Assembly (NCBI GenBank): GCA_938084875.1
Contig: CALKFX010000032.1
Span: 1-15,805, forward strand
From: an uncultured Flavobacteriales bacterium
GTDB lineage: Bacteria; Bacteroidota; Bacteroidia; Flavobacteriales_D; Parvicellaceae
DNA length: 15,805 nucleotides
Direction of reading: 5' to 3'
The position numbers and the translations under genes were made by a program. A model generated the notes under the pieces. That model had not been told where the DNA came from. It ran no database searches and saw nothing but the letters and a program-made list of their open reading frames with translations. How positions within the stretch are numbered: position 1 is the first letter of the stretch; every line of letters starts with the position of its first letter. Positions 1 through 6,806 of the stretch are shown here, piece after piece.

Positions 1-924
1 CTTGGCATAATCCACCATTACGAAACAAAAAATCTCCAGCTTTCAGAAAAATATTTTAAAAGAATAATTGAAAATTACCAGCCTGAAAATCAATCTATTG
101 CTTCTATTTATGAATTATATAATATTTACAAGGATCTAGGGAGGCCAAATGAAAGCAGGGAAATGAAAGAACTGCTTATAAGTAAATATCCAAAAAGTAA
201 ATATTCTAAACTTTTATCGGGGGGTGAAAATTTAAACGATTCTCAAAAAACAATGAAACAAGAACAAAAATTATATTCTCAGTTATTTTCGATGTACCAA
301 GCTGGAAACTACGGTAAGGTTTTAGAAACTTGCTCTTATAAAATCAAAGACTCTCTCAATCCTCTAATTTGTCAATATGGATTATTAAAAGCTTATACTT
401 TAAAAAAGTTAAACGATACTGCAAATAATAGCAGAGAATTAATAAATACCTTAAAATTTATATCGAATCAATGCTTAGGTACAGATATTGCAGATCAAGC
501 AATTGCTGTTTTAAATGATTTAAAAATTAAAACTGCTCAAAATTTGATGAAAAAAGAAAAATGGAAATTCAATTTTAGTACAGATACTTTACATTATTTT
601 ATCTTAATTGCTCCAAAGGGAGGATTTTCTATGAATAAAGCAAAAAACAACGTAGCAGATTTTAATTCGGTTAATTTTTCAGATTTAAAACTCAAAGTTT
701 CTAATACTTTTTTAAACACATCAGATCAAATGATAATTGTTAAAAGTTTTAGCGATAGTAAAAAAGCACTGGATTATTTCCTAGCCTTTAAAGTCAATAA
801 CGGCAATATCAAAATCTACAGGAAAGAGAAATTTTTTGTAGTAACTCCCCAAAATTTGAAAGAATTATATTTAGAAAAAAATACAGATAATTACCTCAAA
901 TTTTTTAAAGAATTTTATCAATAA
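1..924 (+). CDS. porW: PorW/SprE-like T9SS tetratricopeptide protein, C-terminal part
   Basis: The reading frame is open from the first base of the window, so the gene is cut at its 5' end and 307 codons remain. The first ~60 residues look like helical tetratricopeptide repeats, including a KYFKRIIENY-type segment and KYPKSKYSKLL. The C-terminal ~110 residues (from HYFILIAPKG, nt ~592) match what I recall of the end of PorW/SprE proteins: an alternating hydrophobic domain with DFNSVNFSDLKLKVS, then VKSF, and a final NYLKFFKEFYQ. PorW/SprE is an outer-membrane-associated lipoprotein of the type IX secretion system, needed for protein export and gliding in Bacteroidota. A bactofilin gene directly downstream fits the usual neighbourhood in this phylum. 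The lipoprotein signal and most repeats lie outside the window. The TPR and T9SS reading is inferred from sequence pattern only; another TPR protein is possible. Confidence 0.72.
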   Translation, partial: LGIIHHYETKNLQLSEKYFKRIIENYQPENQSIASIYELYNIYKDLGRPNESREMKELLISKYPKSKYSKLLSGGENLNDSQKTMKQEQKLYSQLFSMYQAGNYGKVLETCSYKIKDSLNPLICQYGLLKAYTLKKLNDTANNSRELINTLKFISNQCLGTDIADQAIAVLNDLKIKTAQNLMKKEKWKFNFSTDTLHYFILIAPKGGFSMNKAKNNVADFNSVNFSDLKLKVSNTFLNTSDQMIIVKSFSDSKKALDYFLAFKVNNGNIKIYRKEKFFVVTPQNLKELYLEKNTDNYLKFFKEFYQ

Positions 925-944
925 GCTAACTTTCTTGAATTTTG

Positions 945-952
945 TATATTTG
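945..952 (+). promoter_or_regulatory. possible Bacteroidota -7 promoter element
   Basis: TATATTTG matches the Bacteroidota -7 consensus TAnnTTTG, in the 40-base gap between the porW-like stop and the bactofilin ATG. A good -33 TTTG at the usual ~20-base spacing is not visible; the nearest TTG (935-937) is too close. Transcription would begin near 957-960, leaving a very short leader to the ATG at 965 or a more normal one to the ATG at 989. In DNA this AT-rich, chance matches are common. Confidence 0.35.
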
Positions 953-964
953 TAAAAATTATTT

Positions 965-1405
965 ATGGTATTTAAATCGGATAAAAGCATGGCAAATTAT
1001 AATAATAACCAATCCCCAGAGAGGTTAAATAGAATAGTTGAAGGAACCCACATAGAGGGAGATATAAAATCTGATTCCAATATTAGAATCGATGGCTACT
1101 TGAAAGGAACGATTACTCTAAAGGGTAGATTAGTTTTAGGTCCTACAGGAAAAATAGATGGAAATATTTATTGTAAAAACGCAGATTTAGAAGGTAAATT
1201 AAATGGCATTATTGAAGTAGATGAACTTCTTACTCTTAAAAGCACAGCTAAACTTCAGGGAGAGATTTCTACCAACAAACTGTCTATAGAGCCCGGAGCA
1301 ATATTTTCAGGAAATTGTAAAATGGGAGCAGTTCTTAAAGACATTACTAATCCAGATGAATCAAGATTAGATTCTAAAGAAGCTATTAATGAGAAAACAG
1401 CTTAA
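965..1405 (+). CDS. bactofilin (polymer-forming cytoskeletal protein)
   Basis: This 146-residue protein has the bactofilin plan: a polar N-terminal tail (residues 1-20), a compact right-handed beta-helix domain (about 22-120) and a polar C-terminal tail. The helix shows regular hydrophobic/glycine rungs: GTHIEGDIKSDSNIRIDG, LKGTITLKGRLVLGPTG, KIDGNIYCKNADLEGKL, then ELLTLKSTAKLQGEI and LSIEPGAIFSGNCKMG. Bactofilins polymerise without nucleotide into membrane-associated filaments that organise cell-wall enzymes, shape or polarity. The gene sits 40 bases after the porW-like gene, an arrangement I know from other flavobacteria. ATG 965 is taken as the start; ATG 989 (MANYNNN) is a real alternative, because the possible promoter element at 945-952 leaves almost no leader for 965. 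Family assignment is strong; the specific cellular role is unknown. Confidence 0.9.
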   Translation: MVFKSDKSMANYNNNQSPERLNRIVEGTHIEGDIKSDSNIRIDGYLKGTITLKGRLVLGPTGKIDGNIYCKNADLEGKLNGIIEVDELLTLKSTAKLQGEISTNKLSIEPGAIFSGNCKMGAVLKDITNPDESRLDSKEAINEKTA

Positions 1406-1460
1406 AATCTAAATAAGATACTTATCCTAAATTCTACTAATATTTAATAAAATAATAAAA

Positions 1461-2288
1461 ATGAATACCAAATTATTAGTTCCAACAGATTTCTCTGAAG
1501 TAGCACAATCTGCAATGCAACACGCAATAAAATTTGCAGAAATTATTAATGCAGATGTAATCTTATTACACGTAGTAAGTTCTAGAAAAGAAGTCGAAGA
1601 AGCTAAAGAAAAGCTAAGCAAGGAGATTGTACTTGGAAGTACTTTTTCTAATTCTTGCAATATAACTTCATTTGTAAGAATTGGAAATATATTTGAAGAC
1701 ATAGGAGATGTTGCAGCTGAACTTGGAATTTCTCTAATTTTTATGGGAACTCACAAAGCTAGTAGATGGCAAAAATTAATTGGAAGTAGAGCAATTAAAG
1801 TGATTAGTAGTTCCCCAGTACCGTTCATTGTTACTCAAGAAAAATTGATGAACTCTAGCGGTTATGACAATATTGTTGTCCCTCTAGACTTAAACGTAGA
1901 AACCAAACAAAAGCTTGAATTGGTTGCAAAAATTGCTCATTATTTTGACTCTCAAGTGCATTTGCTAACTAACGATAACTCGGATAAATTTATTAAAACC
2001 AAACTTAAGGCAAACCAACTTTGGTCTAGTAATTATCTAGAATCTAAAGACATTAAAAATTCTTCCCACTTAGTGGATCAAGGAGATAGCTTAACTGAGG
2101 GTATTTTCAAACTTTCTAAAGAAGTAGATGCTGACTTAATAGCCATAATGAACCTTGAAGATGAAACTGTATTAGGTCTTTATGAAAACACTTTTCAAGA
2201 GGAAATTGTTGCCAATGATTTAAAAGTTCCAGTACTATGTGTCAATCCTCACCCTGTAACTAAAGTATCAGGTATTTTAGTTCGATAA
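1461..2288 (+). CDS. universal stress protein, tandem UspA domains
   Basis: The 275-residue protein contains two Usp folds. Domain 1 (about 1-128) opens with KLLVPTDFSEVAQSAMQHA, the usual first beta strand with its Asp, and ends with VPFIVTQE. Domain 2 (about 135-275) opens with YDNIVVPLDLN and ends with VPVLCVNPH. ATP-binding Usp proteins carry G-x2-G-x9-G-S/T. Domain 1 has G96-T-H-K99 followed after eight residues by G108-S109, so the second glycine is lysine and the spacing is one short. Domain 2 lacks the glycines (MNLEDETVLGLYENTF). This suggests weak or no ATP binding and perhaps a partner-binding role. Fused Usp pairs are common in Bacteroidota. The gene is only five bases upstream of lysS, so the two are probably co-transcribed. 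No promoter or terminator is evident in the 55-base leader. Confidence 0.88.
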   Translation: MNTKLLVPTDFSEVAQSAMQHAIKFAEIINADVILLHVVSSRKEVEEAKEKLSKEIVLGSTFSNSCNITSFVRIGNIFEDIGDVAAELGISLIFMGTHKASRWQKLIGSRAIKVISSSPVPFIVTQEKLMNSSGYDNIVVPLDLNVETKQKLELVAKIAHYFDSQVHLLTNDNSDKFIKTKLKANQLWSSNYLESKDIKNSSHLVDQGDSLTEGIFKLSKEVDADLIAIMNLEDETVLGLYENTFQEEIVANDLKVPVLCVNPHPVTKVSGILVR

Positions 2289-2293
2289 AATAG

Positions 2294-3994
2294 ATGCTTT
2301 CAGAACAAGAGCAGATTAGAAGAGAGAGTCTCCAGAAGATCATAGATTACGGAATCAACCCTTATCCAGCCGCAGAATTTAGGGTTAGCCATTATTCTGT
2401 TGATGTTTTAGAAAATTTTAAGGATGGGGAAAGTGTTATTATTGCAGGTAGATTAATGAGAAGAAAGATTCAAGGCAAGGCTAGCTTTGGCAGTATCCAA
2501 GATTCGAAAGGAAAAATACAAGTTTATTTTAATAGAGATGTGATTTGTCCATCAGAGGACAAGTCCATGTATAACGATTTTTTTAAAAAATGGCTAGACC
2601 TTGGGGACATTCTTGGTATTGAAGGAAAAGTTTTTAAAACAATGGTTGGAGAAATCTCTATAAACGTCGACAAATTCCATTTGCTAAGTAAATCTTTAAA
2701 GCCTTTACCTCAGCCTAAAACCGACAACGAAGGAATTATTCATAATGGATTTAATGCCCCAGAACTTAGATACAGAAGAAGGTATGTTGACCTAGTAGTA
2801 AATGAAAATGTAAAGGAGACTTTTATAAAACGCACCAAGATCATCAACTCAATGAGAAGCTTTCTTTCTAAAAAAGATTATTTAGAAGTAGAAACACCAA
2901 TTTTACAAACAATTCCTGGTGGAGCAGCAGCAAGACCGTTTATAACCCACCATAACGCACTAGATGTTTCTCTTTATCTTAGAATCGCCAACGAACTATA
3001 TCTTAAAAGACTAATTGTAGGAGGGTTTGAAGGAGTTTATGAATTTGCCAAAGACTTTAGAAATGAGGGAATGGACAGAACGCATAATCCTGAATTTACC
3101 CAAATGGAAATTTATGTAGCATACAAAGATTACCACTGGATGATGAACTTTACCGAAGATATGCTAGAATTCATCTGTAACGAAGTATTAGGAACTACTC
3201 AGGTGCAAATTGGAGAGAAAAAAGTAAACTTCAAGAAACCATTTAAAAGAATCTCAATGACGGATTCTATTTTAGAACATACTGGCATTGACATTTCTAA
3301 TATGTCAGAAAATGCGTTGAGGGAGGCATGTAAATCCATCGGAGTTGAAGTTAGTGACTCAATGGGAAAGGGAAAGCTGATAGATGAGATCTTTGGCGAA
3401 AAGTGTGAGAGCAGTTATATCCAGCCTACTTTTATTACTGATTATCCTGTAGAGATGTCTCCGTTGTGCAAAAAACACAGAGACAATCCAGAGTTAACTG
3501 AGAGATTTGAGTTAATGGTAAACGGTAAAGAACTTGCCAATGCTTACTCTGAACTAAATGATCCTATCGACCAAAAAGAAAGATTTGAAGAGCAAGTTAA
3601 ACTGGCAGAAAAAGGAGACGACGAGGCAATGTTTATTGATTTAGACTTTATAAGAGCGTTGGAATACGGCATGCCACCAACATCTGGAATGGGGATAGGT
3701 ATTGATAGATTGGTTATGTTTTTATGTAATCAACCGTCTATCCAAGAAGTGTTACTGTTCCCCCAAATGAAGCCAGAAAAATGGGAAACAGGCCCTAACA
3801 AAAGCGAGTTTCTTGAAATAAATATTCCACCACAATGGATAATTCCTATTTATGAAAGTGGTTATACCAACAAAGAATTACTGCTAGAGGCTAAGCCAAC
3901 CGCAGTTCATCAAAAATTAAATGGGTATCGTAAAAAGAACAAACTTGATATTCCTGCAATTCTTTTAGAAGAAGTACAATCGTGGTTTAAGTAG
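2294..3994 (+). CDS. lysS: lysyl-tRNA synthetase, class II
   Basis: LysRS charges tRNA-Lys with lysine using ATP in the cytoplasm. The 566-residue protein has an N-terminal OB-fold anticodon-binding domain (about 30-140, with VIIAGRLMRRKIQGKASFG) and a class II catalytic core. Motif 1 lies around 178-205 (MRSFLSKKDYLEVETPIL). Motif 2 is F255-R-N-E-G-M-D-R-T-H-N-P-E-F-T. Motif 3 is G465-M-G-I-G-I-D-R472. The core ends near VLLFPQMKPE (about 490). A ~75-residue tail follows (from about 491), absent from the ~505-residue E. coli enzyme but, to my knowledge, usual in Bacteroidota LysRS. The start is ATG 2294, five bases after the Usp stop, with an A-rich leader. All core motifs are intact, so I expect a functional, essential enzyme. 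The stop is followed by nine T residues but no stable hairpin. Confidence 0.98.
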   Translation: MLSEQEQIRRESLQKIIDYGINPYPAAEFRVSHYSVDVLENFKDGESVIIAGRLMRRKIQGKASFGSIQDSKGKIQVYFNRDVICPSEDKSMYNDFFKKWLDLGDILGIEGKVFKTMVGEISINVDKFHLLSKSLKPLPQPKTDNEGIIHNGFNAPELRYRRRYVDLVVNENVKETFIKRTKIINSMRSFLSKKDYLEVETPILQTIPGGAAARPFITHHNALDVSLYLRIANELYLKRLIVGGFEGVYEFAKDFRNEGMDRTHNPEFTQMEIYVAYKDYHWMMNFTEDMLEFICNEVLGTTQVQIGEKKVNFKKPFKRISMTDSILEHTGIDISNMSENALREACKSIGVEVSDSMGKGKLIDEIFGEKCESSYIQPTFITDYPVEMSPLCKKHRDNPELTERFELMVNGKELANAYSELNDPIDQKERFEEQVKLAEKGDDEAMFIDLDFIRALEYGMPPTSGMGIGIDRLVMFLCNQPSIQEVLLFPQMKPEKWETGPNKSEFLEINIPPQWIIPIYESGYTNKELLLEAKPTAVHQKLNGYRKKNKLDIPAILLEEVQSWFK

Positions 3995-4092
3995 TTTTTT
4001 TTTCGCTACAATAACTATATTTAAATACTTTAAGGAGTTGATTCGTATTAATGAGATATTAAACTTTCAATTATTTGATAAACCAGATTTAA
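3995..4092 (+). other. 98-base gap, likely boundary between lysS unit and acyltransferase run
   Basis: This is the longest space between genes in the window. It begins with nine T residues but has no GC-rich hairpin before them, only a weak GTAG/CTAC pairing across the T run. There is no exact TAnnTTTG. An AAGGAG (4032-4037) is not followed by a usable frame; the nearby ATG closes after three codons. A promoter for the downstream run is likely here on position, but I cannot point to it. Confidence 0.3.
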
Positions 4093-5355
4093 GTGAACAT
4101 ATTTTTTTATTCTAAAAAATGTATAATTAAGCGCTCAAAAAAAAAGCTGCTAATTTTAATGGCTTTTAATTTGTTAATTAATTCTTTTTTTATTTCTCAA
4201 AACAACCCAGACTGTTTTTTATTTGAAGTTTCTCAATTAAAGCTTAAGAACTCGAATAAAGGGCCAATAAAAGCCATCCCAGAAGAATTAAATTGTTTCA
4301 AGCCTTTTAAAAAACAACTCAATGAGCTACTTAATATAAGAAGAAATCAATTTTATTATGTGGATTCTATTTTAAGAGAGAAAAAACTTCCTAACTCATT
4401 TGGGTTTTTGCCTTTGGTTTTATCTGGTTATAACTCCAGCCACACTTCAGATTTATACTCTAAGGGAATTTGGGCTCTAAGCTATATCACAGCATTAAAA
4501 AAAGAGCTTCAAATAAATTCTCATATAGATCAAAGAATGAATAACCGGCTAGCAACTTATGCTGCAGTACAACAACTTAAGTTTTTAATGGAAAACTACA
4601 AATCTGAAAATTGGACACTATTGGCTTTTATTACTTCTCCAAGTTATGTTTCTAATATATTTAAAGAGTCAAAATCAAAAAAGTGGGAAGTAGCTAAGGA
4701 ATTTATAGATAGGAAATACCTGCAAAACATCCAACTTATTAATTGGTTAAATCAACTTGATTTAAAAGCTTTTACAAACAATAACAAAACCTTAAATAAA
4801 AATTATCAAAAATTTTCTTTAAGCGAGAATATTTTGTTTGACGCTATAGCACAATTTAAAATAATCGATTTTAATCAAATTAATAACCAAAACCCATTTC
4901 TAACAGGCCAAATGATTCCCAAAAATCAATCTATAGTTTTAAAAAAGGAGCTGGGAAACTTTATTTTACAAAACCAATCTAAAATTATTGCATTTCAAGA
5001 CTCTATGATCAATAATCTATTTCTAATGGAAGAATCTGCCAATAAGCCGTTAATTCATATTATAGAATTTGGTGATGTTTTAGGTCAAATAGCAATAGAT
5101 TATGATGTTTCTGTATCTCAAATTATGAAATGGAATAATTTATCTAGCACTATGATATATCAAGGCCAAAAATTAAAGTTATTTTCAAATCAAATAGATA
5201 CAAATTTTAAGATTCATTTATATACAGTTAGTAAAGAGAAATACTTTTGGGAAGTTGCATCAAACAGAGCTGAAACATCTGTAAAAACAATCTGTAAATA
5301 CAATATTTATCAAGAATTAAAACAAAATCAACAATTAAAAATAACAAACAAATAA
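4093..5355 (+). CDS. secreted LysM protein with degenerate lytic-transglycosylase-like domain
   Basis: This 420-residue protein starts with a signal peptide: basic RSKKK at 14-18, then hydrophobic LLILMAFNLLINSFFISQ. Residues ~80-195 follow the MltD-like transglycosylase pattern (YVDSILREKKLPNSFGFLPL, G125-I-W127, EN-W-T-L-L-A-F). The catalytic Glu of the usual (L-P-x-x)-E-S position is Leu110, and the usual A-Y-N-x-G-P-G is A178-F-I-T-S-P-S. It is therefore probably a pseudoenzyme that binds glycan without cleaving it. A LysM repeat follows (322-364: FGDVLGQIAIDYDVSVSQIM, WNNL, GQKLKLF), with a weaker second one at ~375-418. The start is GTG 4093, immediately preceded by an in-frame TAA; the next ATG (4159) would cut into the signal peptide. 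A 98-base gap separates it from lysS, and its 3' end overlaps the next gene's extended frame. The likely role is peptidoglycan-bound scaffold for the SGNH/MBOAT proteins downstream (inference). Confidence 0.75.
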   Translation: MNIFFYSKKCIIKRSKKKLLILMAFNLLINSFFISQNNPDCFLFEVSQLKLKNSNKGPIKAIPEELNCFKPFKKQLNELLNIRRNQFYYVDSILREKKLPNSFGFLPLVLSGYNSSHTSDLYSKGIWALSYITALKKELQINSHIDQRMNNRLATYAAVQQLKFLMENYKSENWTLLAFITSPSYVSNIFKESKSKKWEVAKEFIDRKYLQNIQLINWLNQLDLKAFTNNNKTLNKNYQKFSLSENILFDAIAQFKIIDFNQINNQNPFLTGQMIPKNQSIVLKKELGNFILQNQSKIIAFQDSMINNLFLMEESANKPLIHIIEFGDVLGQIAIDYDVSVSQIMKWNNLSSTMIYQGQKLKLFSNQIDTNFKIHLYTVSKEKYFWEVASNRAETSVKTICKYNIYQELKQNQQLKITNK

Positions 5356-6806
5356 CACCCTTTTATCCACTAACTTTTTTAATAGGACTTTATGCGCTTA
5401 TTTTAATTTTATTTTGGTTTTTCCCCTCTGATGGTGTCAAGTTTAATAATATAACTTTTGACTTTGTTTCCAAAGAAGAGTTTAATAACCCTATTCCACC
5501 AGTTGTTCAGGCTCTCGAAGTAATCATTAATCAAGACTCTATTAAAGAAATAGAAAAAAAGAAAGCAGATAGTCTAAATAATTTAGTATTAATGCTTGAG
5601 AAAAAAAGAAGAGATTCAGCACTATTTTCTTTAAAGAAAATTCAGTATCCAGAAAATAATAGATCATTGATATTTCCTTTTTTTAAAAAGTTAGAAAATG
5701 CTAAAACTAAAAAAGTTAGAATTATGCATTATGGAGATTCACAAATTGAGGGGGACAGAATATCTGGTAGACTTAGAGAGCGATTACAAAAAGAATTTGG
5801 TGGTAACGGGGCTGGGTTATCTGCTGTTATTCCAGCAACCAGAAAAATTAGCCTTAAAAATGTTCCATCTACCAATTGGGTTAGAAAAACAGGATTTGGT
5901 CCGTATATTGATAAAAGTGTCGGACATAAAAAATATGGCGCTTTATTTTCTTTTTGTAAGATGGAATTAGACTCTCTACTAATAGATTCCAATTATCTAT
6001 TTAATGGTACTATAGCCATTAATAAACCCTCTAAAGCTTATAAGTTGTGTAGAGATTATAAGACCATTAAAATCTATTATACAAGTGAAGAAAAAACAAT
6101 TTTTAGAATGCTTGTTAATGACTCTATTTTTCATGTTGATACGCTATTAGAAGCTTCAGATATAACTTTGAAAAAAATGAACTTTTCTAAGGCGCCTAAA
6201 TCAATGGATATTCAATTCAGCTCCAATACCTCGCCTATAATATTTGGAATTTCTTTGGAAGGAAAAAAAGGCGTTGTAGTGGACAATATTCCATTAAGGG
6301 GCGCCTCGGGGACAGAGTTTTCAAAAGTAGACTATAGCTCTTTAAGTCAAATGCATAAATTACTTTCTCCAGATTTATTAATACTAGAATTTGGAGGCAA
6401 CACCATTCCATATATAAAATCTAAAGACAGAGCTGAAAAATATGGCAGTTATTTTAAGAAACAAATCTTAAAATTAAAACGAATTAATCCCAATGCGCTA
6501 GTACTAGTTATTGGCCCAGCTGATATGGCCAAAAAACAAAAGACGCAATTTATTACTTACCCTATCCTTGAAGATGTGATTAGCGCACTTAAAAAAGCTG
6601 CTTTTGAAACAAATTCATTTTTTTGGGATATGTATTTAAATATGGGTGGAGAAAATTCAATTCAAGAGTGGGTAAACGAAAAGCCTTCTTTGGCTGCTAG
6701 AGATTATATCCATTTCACAAATGCTGGTGCAAAGAAAATAGCAGATTATTTTATTGAAGATTTTATGGTAGACTATGAAAACTATTTAAAAGAAAAAGAT
6801 GAATAA
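5334..6806 (+). CDS. membrane-anchored SGNH/GDSL hydrolase-like protein (non-ATG start)
   Basis: SGNH enzymes are esterases or acetyltransferases with a Ser-Asp-His triad. Here block I is G-D-S-Q-I-E-G-D-R (Ser codon 5739-5741), block III is F-G-G-N (Asn codon 6399-6401) and block V is D-Y-I-H (Asp 6702, His 6711). The frame is open from the stop at 5295-5297 to 6806. It encodes a lysine-rich N-terminus (KNNKQ), a membrane helix (TFLIGLYALILILFWFF, nt ~5373-5423), a charged linker (IKEIEKKKADSLNNLVLML), then the catalytic domain. No ATG, GTG, TTG or CTG occurs between 5298 and the ATG at 5592. I place the start at ATT 5334 (490 residues); ATA 5298 or 5352 and ATT 5316 are alternatives. Starting at 5592 gives 404 residues with no route to the periplasm. 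The topology is probably cytoplasmic N-terminus and periplasmic catalytic domain. It is a paralogue of the next gene, sharing WDM-x3-MGG-x-NSIQ-x-W. Function in glycan O-acyl transfer is inferred. Confidence 0.75.
   Translation: MKNNKQITPFYPLTFLIGLYALILILFWFFPSDGVKFNNITFDFVSKEEFNNPIPPVVQALEVIINQDSIKEIEKKKADSLNNLVLMLEKKRRDSALFSLKKIQYPENNRSLIFPFFKKLENAKTKKVRIMHYGDSQIEGDRISGRLRERLQKEFGGNGAGLSAVIPATRKISLKNVPSTNWVRKTGFGPYIDKSVGHKKYGALFSFCKMELDSLLIDSNYLFNGTIAINKPSKAYKLCRDYKTIKIYYTSEEKTIFRMLVNDSIFHVDTLLEASDITLKKMNFSKAPKSMDIQFSSNTSPIIFGISLEGKKGVVVDNIPLRGASGTEFSKVDYSSLSQMHKLLSPDLLILEFGGNTIPYIKSKDRAEKYGSYFKKQILKLKRINPNALVLVIGPADMAKKQKTQFITYPILEDVISALKKAAFETNSFFWDMYLNMGGENSIQEWVNEKPSLAARDYIHFTNAGAKKIADYFIEDFMVDYENYLKEKDE

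Noticed and set aside
1427..1702. Antisense 91-codon ORF over the 5' end of the Usp gene
   Set aside because: It lies opposite a well-supported Usp coding region and its product has no recognisable pattern.
3981..4010. Possible intrinsic terminator after lysS (nine T run)
   Set aside because: No stable GC-containing hairpin precedes the T run; the only pairing is four bases and straddles it.
5290..5360. Programmed -1 frameshift joining the LysM and SGNH frames
   Set aside because: No X-XXY-YYZ slippery heptamer in the right phase is visible, and a fusion would give the SGNH domain the wrong membrane topology.
5698..5992. ORFs in other frames (5698-5970 on +, 5729-5992 on -) inside the first SGNH gene
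   Set aside because: The SGNH frame carries conserved GDSQ, GGN and DxxH blocks; these others are shadows.
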